Source of the DNA: Bacteroidaceae bacterium
GTDB lineage: Bacteria; Bacteroidota; Bacteroidia; Bacteroidales; Bacteroidaceae
DNA length: 49,967 bases
Assembly (NCBI GenBank): GCA_017517925.1
Contig: JAFWXS010000037.1
Coordinates: forward strand, 1 to 49,967
Direction: 5' to 3'
A program made the position numbers and the translations under genes. Below are positions 22,655 to 31,291 of this stretch, one piece after another; position 1 is the stretch's first letter; each line of letters opens with the position of its first letter. Under the pieces are notes generated by a model. The model did not search any database. It was not told the DNA's origin and worked only from the letters and a program-made list of their open reading frames with translations.

Positions 22655-23785
22655 ATGAAATTCCAACTTCAATACACTGACCCTAAGAGTAACGCCCGTG
22701 CAGGGCTCATCACCACCGACCACGGACAGATAGAAACACCTATCTTCATGCCCGTAGGCACATTGGGTAGCGTCAAGGGCGTACACCTCACCGAGCTCAA
22801 GGACGACATCAAGGCACAGATTATCCTCGGCAACACCTACCACTTGTATTTGCGCCCAGGCCTTGAGGTAATAGAGAAGGCAGGCGGCCTGCATAAGTTC
22901 AACGGCTTCGACCGCCCCATGCTCACCGACAGTGGAGGCTTCCAGGTGTTTTCCCTCTCGGGCATACGCAAGATGAGGGAGGAGGGTGTCGAGTTTCGCT
23001 CACATATCGACGGGTCGAAACATCTGTTTACTCCCGAGCGCGTGATGGATATCGAGCGCACCATCGGTGCCGACATCATGATGGCCTTCGACGAGTGTAC
23101 CCCCGGCGATGCCGACTACCAATATGCCAAGAAGTCGATGGAGCTTACCCACCGCTGGCTCGACCGCTGCCTTGACCGGTTCAACAGCACCGAGCCCAAG
23201 TATGGCTACCACCAGTCGCTCTTCCCCATCGTGCAGGGCTGCGTATACCCCGACCTGCGCCGCCGCTCGGCTGAGTATATCGCGTCGAAGGGTGCCGAGG
23301 GTAACGCCATCGGTGGCTTGGCTGTAGGTGAGCCCACGGAGAAGATGTATGAGATGATCGAGGTCGTCAACGAGATACTCCCCACCGACAAGCCTCGCTA
23401 CCTCATGGGAGTGGGCACACCGATGAACCTGCTCGAAGGCATCGAGCGCGGCGTGGATATGTTCGACTGTGTCATGCCTACCCGCAACGGTCGCAACGGC
23501 ATGCTCTTCACCAAGGACGGCATCATCAACATGAAGAACAAGAAGTGGGAATTCGACTTCTCGCCCATCGAGGCCGATGGCGCATCGGTGGTCGACACGC
23601 TCTACACCAAGGCCTACCTGCGCCACCTCTTCCATGCCCAGGAGCTCTTGGCCATGCAGATAGCCTCCATCCACAACCTCGCCTTCTACCTCTGGCTCGT
23701 GGGCGAAGCCCGCAAGCACATCATCGCCGGTGACTTCTCCTCGTGGAAGCCCATGATGGTCAAGCGCCTCGCAACAAGGCTGTGA
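22655..23785 (+). CDS. tgt: Queuine tRNA-ribosyltransferase
   Basis: A 376-residue enzyme that swaps guanine-34 for the queuosine precursor preQ1 in tRNAs with GUN anticodons. Seen: TPIFMPVGTLGSVKGV, ILGNTYHLYLRPG, the catalytic LTDSGGFQVFSLS, the base-binding GGLAVGEP, and MGVGTPMNLLEGIERGVDMFDCVMPTRNGRNG with the nucleophile Asp. The C-terminal zinc site of the family (CxCxxC...H) appears absent: the matching stretch reads ADGASVVDTLYTKAYLRHL (from about residue 308). It is bounded by terminators on both sides, so it is monocistronic. Confidence 0.96.
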   Translation: MKFQLQYTDPKSNARAGLITTDHGQIETPIFMPVGTLGSVKGVHLTELKDDIKAQIILGNTYHLYLRPGLEVIEKAGGLHKFNGFDRPMLTDSGGFQVFSLSGIRKMREEGVEFRSHIDGSKHLFTPERVMDIERTIGADIMMAFDECTPGDADYQYAKKSMELTHRWLDRCLDRFNSTEPKYGYHQSLFPIVQGCVYPDLRRRSAEYIASKGAEGNAIGGLAVGEPTEKMYEMIEVVNEILPTDKPRYLMGVGTPMNLLEGIERGVDMFDCVMPTRNGRNGMLFTKDGIINMKNKKWEFDFSPIEADGASVVDTLYTKAYLRHLFHAQELLAMQIASIHNLAFYLWLVGEARKHIIAGDFSSWKPMMVKRLATRL

Positions 23786-23804
23786 TGGAGCGATGGAGAA
23801 AAAG

Positions 23805-23840
23805 GAGAGGGTACCCTATCACGGGGTCCCTCTCTTGTTT
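23805..23840 (+). terminator. Terminator after tgt
   Basis: GAGAGGGTACCC pairs with GGGGTCCCTCTC with one bulged base, followed by TTGTTT. Confidence 0.75.
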
Positions 23841-23925
23841 AGCTCCTGCCTCTTGAGTTAGTATGACAATCAATAGATCGGTCACTCAACAGGGAACTTG
23901 CAGTTCATATACACCATAGTCATCA

Positions 23926-23962
23926 GATAATGCAATTCTCACAATGAGAGAATTGCATTATC
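23926..23962. terminator. Perfect 15-base hairpin between convergent genes
   Basis: GATAATGCAATTCTC (23926-23940) and GAGAATTGCATTATC (23948-23962) are exact inverted copies with a 7-base loop. It lies just past the stop of the Sel1 gene on the minus strand. There is no T run, so the terminator role is likely but not certain. Confidence 0.6.
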
Positions 23963-23977
23963 ACTTCGGTGTTCAAT

Positions 23978-26572
23978 TTAATCATTACTGTATATAGTCC
24001 AGTCGTAAATCTTATAGTTTTTAGTTCTAATCCAGATTTCTGCTCCTGCTGTAGGTCTGTGAAAAATATAGACACCATACCCATCGGCATCTGTTCTATA
24101 GAATTCCACTGCTCCAATATTTGTCTTCTGTTCTTTATACATGAATACAGTATAGTGTGTTAGCACACGTATATCTAAGCCTTTTACTACAATCCGGTTA
24201 CTGTTACGGATACTGTTACGGAGCAAATCAGCCTGAGATTTACCATATTGCTTAGCCATATCTTCCCAGAATGCCTCCCATTTAGCATTATCTTCCGCTT
24301 CTTTCCTTTGCTCTTCCTGTGCATTGTATTCTGATGCTAAAATACCTTTCTTATAAGGTATCATTTCTCCATTCTCTGCTATGACTACTGCATCGTCGAC
24401 TTCGTTAAAGATAGAGTCAAGAAATGCTGCATTAAGATTTTCTTTTATGTTGTCAAAAGTCATCTTATCCTTATGATAGTAGTTAACTATATAATAGTCC
24501 GGAATCAAAACTTCCATTTTTTTGCCATCGGGCTTAGGGTAAGTCATTCGATACCATCTCCGTCTGCCCAACTCATACGGTAGATTGCTGTCTATGGATT
24601 CATGGTATTTGTTTGGCATTAAACTATATTCGATACCATCTTGCCCTTTTATCGTGTAGTGTTCTAGTTCAAGTCTGCTACTGGAATTAAAATTCCTGGT
24701 CAATCCAAGAGTGTCGCCGTCTACCACAGTAAAATAATTGCCAGACCAATTACTACTACTACCATTACCATATCTATACTCTTCTAAATCGCTGAAGATT
24801 TTCAGATTTTTAATTTCTCCTTGCCATTCCAAATTGACAGTAGTAATACCTTTAACAGGGTACCCGCTTTCATAAATGCACGTATCTACATCAAGATCCT
24901 TAGCTTTGGCAATTTCTCTCGTCTCTGTCCCGGTTACGGTCACATTAAATTCTGTTTTATTGCCTGCAAAGTGGCCAAATCGGTGCTTATAAGGATTGGA
25001 CATTTTTAACGACATATAATGCATAAGCTCTCTATCATAAGCCTCGTATTCTGCTGACATTTCAAAATATGAATCAGGACCATAGGTCCACATGCCGGGC
25101 AGATAGTAGATGTCAACAACCCAGCGGATACGCTCGTTCTCCATTGCCGTGAAGTCTCTAATTACGCGTATCGCATCCTTGTTTATTGCAAAGTCTGGTA
25201 AGGAATCAAGCAGCATCTGAAGTTCTTCTGGGGTAGGAACCTGGCTGCTGAATTTTTTATCATTTATCATCACAGTCTCAGGAAGTCCGTTAAATCCTAC
25301 GATTGAATATCTGCCGACGCGACCAATATTGTAGGACTCATAGTCGTATTTGAAGTAATAATTGTCATACTTCTGCTTGGCTCCTTCATGGCCAAATTCA
25401 TTCATCAAGCGCTTAAGTAATGTAGTTGCAATATCACTATCATATTCACTATCATATTCGTACAGGGCTAAGTAATATGCCATATTCGGGTCAAGAATTT
25501 TCACCGTTTCATAGTTGATACGATAATCGCCTTGATCACCACGCTCGTCAAATCTATAGATCTTCATTATTTCTCCCTCGCACACTATGGGTTGATCAAA
25601 TGCTTGTTTCTTAAGAGCATCTAATCCCCGGAGTACACAATCTGTACCGTCAGCAGCCTTAAAAACTTCAGAATAACTGTCCTTGTTTCCTTCATAAAAA
25701 TCATCAAATTCTTTATATATCGATGTGTTGCCTGCTTTTATGGCTCTTATATACCACTCAAGCCCTTCACTAGCACTATGCTTTTTGCGAAGTCTTGCGA
25801 GTGCAACCATCGCTTTGACATCGCCTTCATTGGCAGCATTTTCAAGATACTTGCTGTACGTGTTGTAGAATTTGTTCATTGCTTCATCAATGCCTGCACT
25901 TGCGGCTTTTGCCAGCCAGAGGTTTCCTAAATTTTCGTTTCTGGGAACACCGCGCCCCTCCAAGTAAGCACGATACATTGTGGTCAACTTGGTCCCTGCC
26001 GATTTGTTTCCTGCCATATAGGCCTTGGCATAGTAGTTGGCGGCAGCGGCCTCGTCTTTCGTTGCGCCGCCAGTACCGTTGAACAAGTAGTCGGCTACTT
26101 GCGTCGCGGCATCGATGTCGCCAGCATCAGCCAGAGTCACGATACCTGCATTATATGAGCCGAGTACCTTGGGCTTAGCCTCTGCAATACCCTGTGCGGC
26201 AGCCGAACCATACAGTTCGAGCGCTTTGGCTTGGTTTTGTGCTACTCCGTTGCCTGTTTCATAAAAGTTGGCAAGGGCAAATTGGGCATCGGCATTGCCA
26301 GCCGCAGCGACTTGTTCGAGTGCGTCACTGTAATAGGTGCACAAAGCCTTTATGGCATCGGCCTGGCCGGCTTGGGCGGCCTTGAATAGCCACTGAGTGG
26401 CTTTCTTGAGATTTTGCTTCACGCCATCCCCTGTGAGGTAGGCATTGCCCACGGTGAATTGGGCTTCTACATCGCCGGCCTTAGCCGATTTTTCCAAGGC
26501 TTTGCTCCACGTCTGAGCAGATAATGGCATAACGAGTACTGCGCATGCCACCAAGGTCAATAACTTTTTCAT
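23978..26572 (-). CDS. Secreted Sel1-repeat protein with large unknown C-terminus
   Basis: An 864-residue exported protein. A signal peptide (MKKLLTLVACAVLVMPLSAQ) is followed by about eight Sel1-like TPR repeats up to residue 300, for example AQFTVGNAYLTGDGVKQNL and AQFALANFYETGNGVAQNQ, with the G-x-G-V-x-x-N turn. Such repeats form a solenoid for protein binding. From about residue 300 to the end I recognise no domain; it has many Tyr, Asp and Glu residues and beta-like segments. The protein is likely periplasmic or outer-membrane associated, as no lipobox is seen. It is a single gene; a weak -7 (GAACTTTG on the minus strand near 26674-26681) lies upstream. Confidence 0.8.
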   Translation of the reverse strand: MKKLLTLVACAVLVMPLSAQTWSKALEKSAKAGDVEAQFTVGNAYLTGDGVKQNLKKATQWLFKAAQAGQADAIKALCTYYSDALEQVAAAGNADAQFALANFYETGNGVAQNQAKALELYGSAAAQGIAEAKPKVLGSYNAGIVTLADAGDIDAATQVADYLFNGTGGATKDEAAAANYYAKAYMAGNKSAGTKLTTMYRAYLEGRGVPRNENLGNLWLAKAASAGIDEAMNKFYNTYSKYLENAANEGDVKAMVALARLRKKHSASEGLEWYIRAIKAGNTSIYKEFDDFYEGNKDSYSEVFKAADGTDCVLRGLDALKKQAFDQPIVCEGEIMKIYRFDERGDQGDYRINYETVKILDPNMAYYLALYEYDSEYDSDIATTLLKRLMNEFGHEGAKQKYDNYYFKYDYESYNIGRVGRYSIVGFNGLPETVMINDKKFSSQVPTPEELQMLLDSLPDFAINKDAIRVIRDFTAMENERIRWVVDIYYLPGMWTYGPDSYFEMSAEYEAYDRELMHYMSLKMSNPYKHRFGHFAGNKTEFNVTVTGTETREIAKAKDLDVDTCIYESGYPVKGITTVNLEWQGEIKNLKIFSDLEEYRYGNGSSSNWSGNYFTVVDGDTLGLTRNFNSSSRLELEHYTIKGQDGIEYSLMPNKYHESIDSNLPYELGRRRWYRMTYPKPDGKKMEVLIPDYYIVNYYHKDKMTFDNIKENLNAAFLDSIFNEVDDAVVIAENGEMIPYKKGILASEYNAQEEQRKEAEDNAKWEAFWEDMAKQYGKSQADLLRNSIRNSNRIVVKGLDIRVLTHYTVFMYKEQKTNIGAVEFYRTDADGYGVYIFHRPTAGAEIWIRTKNYKIYDWTIYSND

Positions 26573-26699
26573 TGTTAGAAATCATGGGGGAGGTTCTATA
26601 AATCCTTTTACATTAGCGAGCAGCCAGAACCTCATTTAAGCCTACCGCTGATGCTGTTTACTTTTATTTTTACAAAGTTCGGCAAATAATCCTTATCGG

Positions 26700-26725
26700 A
26701 TTGGTTCATCTTGGTTCTTCTACCC
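26700..26725 (+). repeat. 26-base direct repeat, left copy
   Basis: Begins ATTGGTTCATCTTGG and ends TTCTTCTACCC. It is identical to 28484-28509, and the pair brackets the ATPase gene and its tandem array (1,810 bases in all). Confidence 0.9.
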
Positions 26726-26765
26726 TTGATATCTCCCTAATGTAGGTGCGCCTGGTAGTAAAGCA

Positions 26766-26930
26766 TCGCGTTATTCCTGTTAGAAAAGTAGAAAAGTTGT
26801 CATTTATCCGTATTAGAAAAGTGGAAAACATGTCATTTATCCGTATTAGAAAAGCTGAGAACATGTAATTTATCCGCAATAGAGAGATGAAAAAGTTGTC
26901 ATTTATCCGTATTAGATGGAAAATTGTTGT
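26766..26930 (+). repeat. 33-base tandem repeat array before the ATPase gene
   Basis: GTCATTTATCCGTATTAGAA-type units start at 26799, 26832, 26865 and 26898, exactly 33 bases apart, with a partial unit before them from 26766. The unit is a multiple of three, so a 79-codon minus-strand frame reads repeated LIRIND; I take that as a by-product. In the 396-base gap 26573-26968 this array, the direct repeat and a promoter are the only features. Confidence 0.9.
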
Positions 26931-26937
26931 ATATTTG
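26930..26937 (+). promoter_or_regulatory. -7 element of the ATPase gene
   Basis: TATATTTG matches TAnnTTTG, 31 bases before the ATG and directly after the tandem array. Confidence 0.6.
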
Positions 26938-26968
26938 CACCGCATAACATCATTTTGAGGCAGCCATT

Positions 26969-28249
26969 ATGACACTGACAGAAATCGAAAAAGTTTTGCT
27001 TGAGCAACAGGATGAACTTGCAGCTCTTAGCAATGAGGTACTGATACATCGTCCCGAGGAGAACCTGATAAACCTGAAGAGCAAATTGGCGCAAGTGGTG
27101 ATTGGGGTTCGCCGAAGCGGTAAGTCGACCCTTTGCTTCAATGCGCTGAGGCGGGCGGGAGTGCATTTCGCTTATGTCAACTTTGATGATGAACGTCTTG
27201 AGAGCCTGAAGACCGAGGATTTGGACAATGTGTTGCAGACGTTGTATAAGGTCTATGGAAAATTTGACTATCTGTTCTTGGACGAGATTCAAAATATCGA
27301 TGGCTGGCCATTGTTTGTCAATCGCTTGCTTAGGCAAGGGCTTCATATACTCCTTACAGGCAGCAATGCCAAGTTGTTGAGCACCGAGTTGGCGTCCCAT
27401 CTCACAGGACGTCATCATAAGATTGAGTTGTTTCCCTTCTCTTTTAGGGATTGGTGCATAATGAAGGAGGTGGATTACAGTCGCCTGACTACCAAGAACA
27501 GGGGTATGCTATCCAAAGCCTACGAGGAGTATTTCCGCCAAGGCGGTTTTCCCGAACTGATGTCGGGGGCAGAGAATCCCAAGGAGTATATCGGTACCCT
27601 GATAGACAGTATCATCACCCAAGACATCAAACGGCGTTATAAGGTACGCCATGTGGATGCCTTGAAAAGGCTTGCCCATCACGTATTGAATGAGACGCCC
27701 ACGATTGTTGTTAAGGACTCCCTCCAAGAGGTGATAGGTATTAAGAGTGAACGCACATTGGGCAATTATCTTCTATATTTGAACCAGACCTACCTGGTGT
27801 CGACCATCAACAAGTATTCACCCAAAAGTAAGGAACGTACAAGGGCAGAAAAAGCGTATGCCATCGATGTCGCGTTTATGGACAAGCGGGAGAATGCCTT
27901 CTCGGGCGAAAACCTTGGTTGGCGGTTAGAGACCATTGTTTACTTGGAACTGTTGCGTCGAAAGGCCGGTACGGACAATGACATCTATTACTTCCAAGGC
28001 CGAAGTGCCGAGGCCGACTTTGTGGTGTGTGACGGCAACAAGACACTTGCCGTATACCAAGTGAGCTATGACATCTCGAAGGAGACGACAAGGAAACGAG
28101 AGGTCAAAGGTTGCATTGCAGGAGCCAAAGCCACAAAGTGCAATAACCTGTTCCTGATTACCGACCACGAAAGCGGAACCATAGAGAAGGATGGGTACAC
28201 CATCCAAGTAATCCCCGTCTGGGAATGGCTGACGAGGGAGACACTTTGA
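26969..28249 (+). CDS. AAA-type ATPase with DUF4143
   Basis: A 426-residue P-loop protein. Seen: Walker A VVIGVRRSGKSTL (about residues 43-55), Walker B YLFLDEIQNIDGW (about 99-111), sensor-like ILLTGSNAKLL, then a helical lid (FSFRDW) and a C-terminal domain with a nuclease-like fold pattern (YYFQGRSAEADFVV) typical of the DUF4143 family. These ATPases are numerous in Bacteroidota and their role is not established; association with toxin-antitoxin-like or mobile loci has been suggested. It stands alone between 26-base direct repeats with a tandem repeat array in front, so it looks like a movable cassette. No signal peptide or membrane segment. Confidence 0.88.
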   Translation: MTLTEIEKVLLEQQDELAALSNEVLIHRPEENLINLKSKLAQVVIGVRRSGKSTLCFNALRRAGVHFAYVNFDDERLESLKTEDLDNVLQTLYKVYGKFDYLFLDEIQNIDGWPLFVNRLLRQGLHILLTGSNAKLLSTELASHLTGRHHKIELFPFSFRDWCIMKEVDYSRLTTKNRGMLSKAYEEYFRQGGFPELMSGAENPKEYIGTLIDSIITQDIKRRYKVRHVDALKRLAHHVLNETPTIVVKDSLQEVIGIKSERTLGNYLLYLNQTYLVSTINKYSPKSKERTRAEKAYAIDVAFMDKRENAFSGENLGWRLETIVYLELLRRKAGTDNDIYYFQGRSAEADFVVCDGNKTLAVYQVSYDISKETTRKREVKGCIAGAKATKCNNLFLITDHESGTIEKDGYTIQVIPVWEWLTRETL

Positions 28250-28362
28250 ACTGTGAGCGACCAATATGCACCAATGTTCTTGCAAGGTGAGCAGTTTGTC
28301 AGCAATTGCAGATGCCTATAAGGTTACTGATTTCATTGTCTTAAAACAATAAAACGAACGAA

Positions 28363-28415
28363 AGTCTTGTTTTTATTCTCCGTAAGTAGAATTTTGCCTG
28401 CGTAAAAACGAGACT
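28363..28415. repeat. Inverted repeat downstream of the ATPase gene
   Basis: AGTCTTGTTTTTA (28363-28375) and TAAAAACGAGACT (28403-28415) pair at 12 of 13 positions around 27 bases. It lies inside the direct-repeat bracket and may be a terminator or a cassette end. The rest of the 28250-28573 gap holds a 39-codon frame from 28418 that I do not count as a gene. Confidence 0.55.
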
Positions 28416-28483
28416 ATGGAGATTGGTTATAAAAGTGACAAAAAGATTTTTATTCCGGGTGTTCCATACAAACAGGAGTTTGC

Positions 28484-28509
28484 ATTGGTTCATCTTGGTT
28501 CTTCTACCC
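28484..28509 (+). repeat. 26-base direct repeat, right copy
   Basis: Identical to 26700-26725. See the left copy. Confidence 0.9.
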
Positions 28510-28533
28510 CTCCCTGCCGATATTTTCCTATAT

Positions 28534-28559
28534 AAAAGGCGCTGTTATGGCGCTTTTTT
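28534..28559 (+). terminator. Terminator-like hairpin
   Basis: AAAAGGCGC, a 7-base loop, GCGCTTTTTT: a short GC stem with a T run, placed directly before the next promoter. Confidence 0.55.
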
Positions 28560-28561
28560 CT

Positions 28562-28569
28562 TATCTTTG
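28562..28569 (+). promoter_or_regulatory. -7 element of the 190-residue gene
   Basis: TATCTTTG ends only five bases before the ATG at 28574, so the mRNA may be leaderless or nearly so. Confidence 0.55.
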
Positions 28570-28573
28570 CGGT

Positions 28574-29143
28574 ATGACTCAAGATGAACTTTATCACTTA
28601 CTGCAACAGAAAGCCGAGCAGGTGGCCGGGAGGGCGATGAATACGCCTCGAGACTTCGACTACCTCGCGACGCGCATCCTCGACAAGACGAAAGGGTATA
28701 TCGCCCCCATCACGCTGAAGCGTTTCTGGGGATACTTGGGTGACGAGTACCGCAAGAAACCCTATCGCAGCACGCTCAACATCCTGGCACAGTTTGTCGG
28801 GTATGTCAGCATCGAGGCTTTCGAGAAGAGCCACGCAGGAGGCTCCATGGTGGAGAGCGACTTCCTCACCAACGACAGCCTGCAGGTGGCGGCCTTGGAG
28901 AAGGGAGCGCGCATAGAACTGCGGTGGTACCCCGACCGCTGCGTGACGGCCGCCTACCTCGGGATGGAGATGTTCAAGGTGGTGGAGAGCGTCAACAGCA
29001 AACTGAGCGCCGGCGACACCTTCATGGTGAGCCAGATTATCGATGGCGAGCCATTGACACTGCGCTGCCTCGTACACGAGGGCATGGAACCGACAAACTA
29101 TGTCTGCGGCCGGGTGAATGGGGTGAAGTATCGAGTGATGTGA
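28574..29143 (+). CDS. Conserved Bacteroidales protein of unknown function
   Basis: A soluble protein of 189 residues. The N-terminal part (MTQDELYHLLQQKAEQVAG ... LKRFWGYLGDEYRKKPYRS) is helical and basic and looks like a DNA- or protein-binding module; the second half is beta-rich (ARIELRWYPDRCVTAAYLG ... CLVHEGMEPTNYVCGRVNG). I recall close relatives across Bacteroidales as conserved hypothetical proteins, without known function. ATG at 28547 lies before the promoter box, so I chose 28574. It precedes the kinase gene by 133 bases on the same strand and may be linked to it. Confidence 0.78.
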   Translation: MTQDELYHLLQQKAEQVAGRAMNTPRDFDYLATRILDKTKGYIAPITLKRFWGYLGDEYRKKPYRSTLNILAQFVGYVSIEAFEKSHAGGSMVESDFLTNDSLQVAALEKGARIELRWYPDRCVTAAYLGMEMFKVVESVNSKLSAGDTFMVSQIIDGEPLTLRCLVHEGMEPTNYVCGRVNGVKYRVM

Positions 29144-29276
29144 GAATGTATAGGAGAGTGAGGGAGTTAAATGCCGAATGTTATTTCGCGCGTAAGTAGT
29201 ATTGGCCTTTATCTCCTCAACGAAGCGAAAGCGGAGTGATATCTCCCTTTAACTACTGACTACTAAAAAACAAACA

Positions 29277-31145
29277 ATGCAAACATCAGACTTTATATCC
29301 GACAAGGAGGAGAGCGACAAGATAGAGACCTTAGGCATACGTGGTGCCACATCGGAGACCTTCAAGCGACGCATCGACGGGCGATTGTACTTCGTCAAGC
29401 AGTTGAGTCCCGAGTATAGTGCCGACAAGCGTTACCGCGAGGCCTTCCACAAGGAGTACGAGGTGGGCAAGAGTATCGACAGCCCATACATCGTGAAATA
29501 TGTTGCCATGGAGGAGGGAACCGACGGGCTGTGCATCCTCATGGAGTATGTCAACGGCGTGACCCTGGCCGAGAAGCAGGCCTCGGAGCCGGAGTACTTC
29601 CGCAAGGAGCAGCATGTGAAGAAGCTGCTGCTACAGGTGGCGCGGGCTCTGGCCGTGCTGCACAGGCACAACATCGTGCACATGGACATCAAGCCCGAAA
29701 ACATCTTGCTCACCAAGGGAAGCAACGATGTGATGCTGGTGGACCTGGGCTTCTGCCTCTCCGATAGGAATGACACTACCGTGGGCTGCACCCAACAGTT
29801 TGCTGCACCCGAGGTAACCAAGGGGGATATCAAGGATATCGATGCACGCACCGACATCTACTCGGTGGGCTGCCTGCTGCAGTGGATCGAGGAGAACACG
29901 GGCAGAGCACTGTCGCGTACCTATATAAATATAAAGAACCGATGCTTGCGCGAGCAGAAGAGCGAGCGCTATGCCAGTGCGGAGGAGATCGTCAAGGTAA
30001 TCAAAAATAGACCTCGGAACATGGCCTTGGGGGTATTGGCTCTCTTGGTCGTCGTACTGGGTATCATGAAATCACCGCTTGCTGATACCGTGTCAAACTA
30101 CATGGCATGGGCGATGGGTAAGGTGCCGCAGCGATTCGAGGCCGAGGGCATATTTTACCGTATCACCGATAAGGCGGAGCGTACCGTGGCGGTGACATTC
30201 AAGGGGAATAGCCATAAAGAGTATAAATATGAGTATGAAGGCGGTGAGATTACGATACCACCGACCGTGAACTATAAAGGAAGGGAGTTCCGCGTTACGG
30301 CAGTCGATGCACTCACGTTCGAAAATCCTCAAATCTCGCGGGTCACTATCCCCGAGGGGCTCGTCACTATCGCTGACTCGGCGTTTCTAAACTGCAATCA
30401 GATTGGAGCCATCTATATCCCCAAGAGTGTGGAGAAGATAGGTGTATTGGCATTCCCTCCGATGTACTATATTGATGGCTTCGTCGTGGACCCTGACAAT
30501 CTCTACTACGATAGCCGTGAGGGCTGTAACGCCATCATAGAGAAGGCTACCAACACGATCTTGGCGGGCAGCAACAATACGGTGATTCCTGATGGTGTGG
30601 AGCGTATCGCTCAAGAGGCGTTCGCAGGTGCCATGAGGCTGAAACATCCTGTTCTTCCCGGGAGTCTGAAGGAGATTGGCGAGTCAGCCTTCACACATAG
30701 TGGTATAGAGGGAATTGACATTCCCAAAGGAGTGACAAAGCTCGAACGATATACCTTCCAGTATTGCGAAAACCTGCAGCGGATAACATTGCCCGAGAGC
30801 CTCACCACGATAGGGTTGGGTGCGCTGTCGCACTGTGCATTCAAGGAGGTGGTGGTTCCCGATGGGGTGACCCACCTCGATGACTATGCCATGGATTGTT
30901 GTGAACGGCTCGAGACGCTCACCATAGGCAGCGGAGTAAGGCACATCGGCTACGCTGCGTTCGAGAATTGCAAGCGACTGAAGCGGGTGGTATCGCGCAT
31001 CCCTGCCGATAGCCTGTTTGTCATCGACAACACGGTGTTCAACCTCATCGACGAAGATTGCGTGCTCTATGTCCCACGCGGAGCCAAGAAGGCCTATGAG
31101 AATACCTTCGGCTGGAACAGATTCGATAGCATAAAGGAGTATTAG
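29277..31145 (+). CDS. Transmembrane Ser/Thr protein kinase with BspA-type leucine-rich repeats
   Basis: A 622-residue protein with a cytoplasmic kinase at the N-terminus, one membrane helix (about 248-264, MALGVLALLVVVLGIM) and an outside domain. Kinase motifs: VKQL with the ATP-binding Lys41, catalytic loop HMDIKPEN (D137, K139, N142; HRD reads HMD), metal-binding DLG (D156, in place of DFG) and APE-like APEV. The glycine-rich loop is weak (GIRGATSETF). After the helix, a beta region leads to about eight LRR_5 repeats of BspA type, such as ISRVTIPEGLVTIADSAF. This arrangement suggests a receptor kinase that senses a periplasmic ligand; the ligand and targets are unknown. A strong terminator follows. 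Confidence 0.88.
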   Translation: MQTSDFISDKEESDKIETLGIRGATSETFKRRIDGRLYFVKQLSPEYSADKRYREAFHKEYEVGKSIDSPYIVKYVAMEEGTDGLCILMEYVNGVTLAEKQASEPEYFRKEQHVKKLLLQVARALAVLHRHNIVHMDIKPENILLTKGSNDVMLVDLGFCLSDRNDTTVGCTQQFAAPEVTKGDIKDIDARTDIYSVGCLLQWIEENTGRALSRTYINIKNRCLREQKSERYASAEEIVKVIKNRPRNMALGVLALLVVVLGIMKSPLADTVSNYMAWAMGKVPQRFEAEGIFYRITDKAERTVAVTFKGNSHKEYKYEYEGGEITIPPTVNYKGREFRVTAVDALTFENPQISRVTIPEGLVTIADSAFLNCNQIGAIYIPKSVEKIGVLAFPPMYYIDGFVVDPDNLYYDSREGCNAIIEKATNTILAGSNNTVIPDGVERIAQEAFAGAMRLKHPVLPGSLKEIGESAFTHSGIEGIDIPKGVTKLERYTFQYCENLQRITLPESLTTIGLGALSHCAFKEVVVPDGVTHLDDYAMDCCERLETLTIGSGVRHIGYAAFENCKRLKRVVSRIPADSLFVIDNTVFNLIDEDCVLYVPRGAKKAYENTFGWNRFDSIKEY

Positions 31146-31172
31146 GCTGTGAGCGATGATAATAAAAATAAA

Positions 31173-31200
31173 AAAAGGAGTTGCCATCGCAACTCCTTTT
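31173..31200 (+). terminator. Terminator after the kinase gene
   Basis: AAAAGGAGTTGC-CATC-GCAACTCCTTTT, a perfect 12-base stem that can act on both strands. It marks the left border of the ParE-like/FtsZ-like island. Confidence 0.85.
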
Positions 31201-31253
31201 CTCTTGTATTAGTCACTGAGTCTTGAGTCGTCGGGACTGCCAAATGGCAATAA

Positions 31254-31291
31254 TTCCTAACTCCTAACTCCTAATTCCTAATTCCTAATTA
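31254..31291 (+). repeat. Simple repeat of CTAACTC/CTAATTC units
   Basis: AATTCCTAACTCCTAACTCC-type 7-base units, about five copies, between the two convergent genes. Similar units end aroA at 6180-6200. Confidence 0.75.

Noticed and set aside
26706..26945. Minus-strand frame with repeated LIRIND/RINDNFSTF, 79 residues
   Set aside because: It is the translation of the 33-base tandem array, whose length is a multiple of three. It has no start signal and crosses the ATPase promoter.
28418..28537. Possible 39-residue ORF before the 190-residue gene
   Set aside because: Too short, spans the 26-base direct repeat, and has no promoter or resemblance to a known family.
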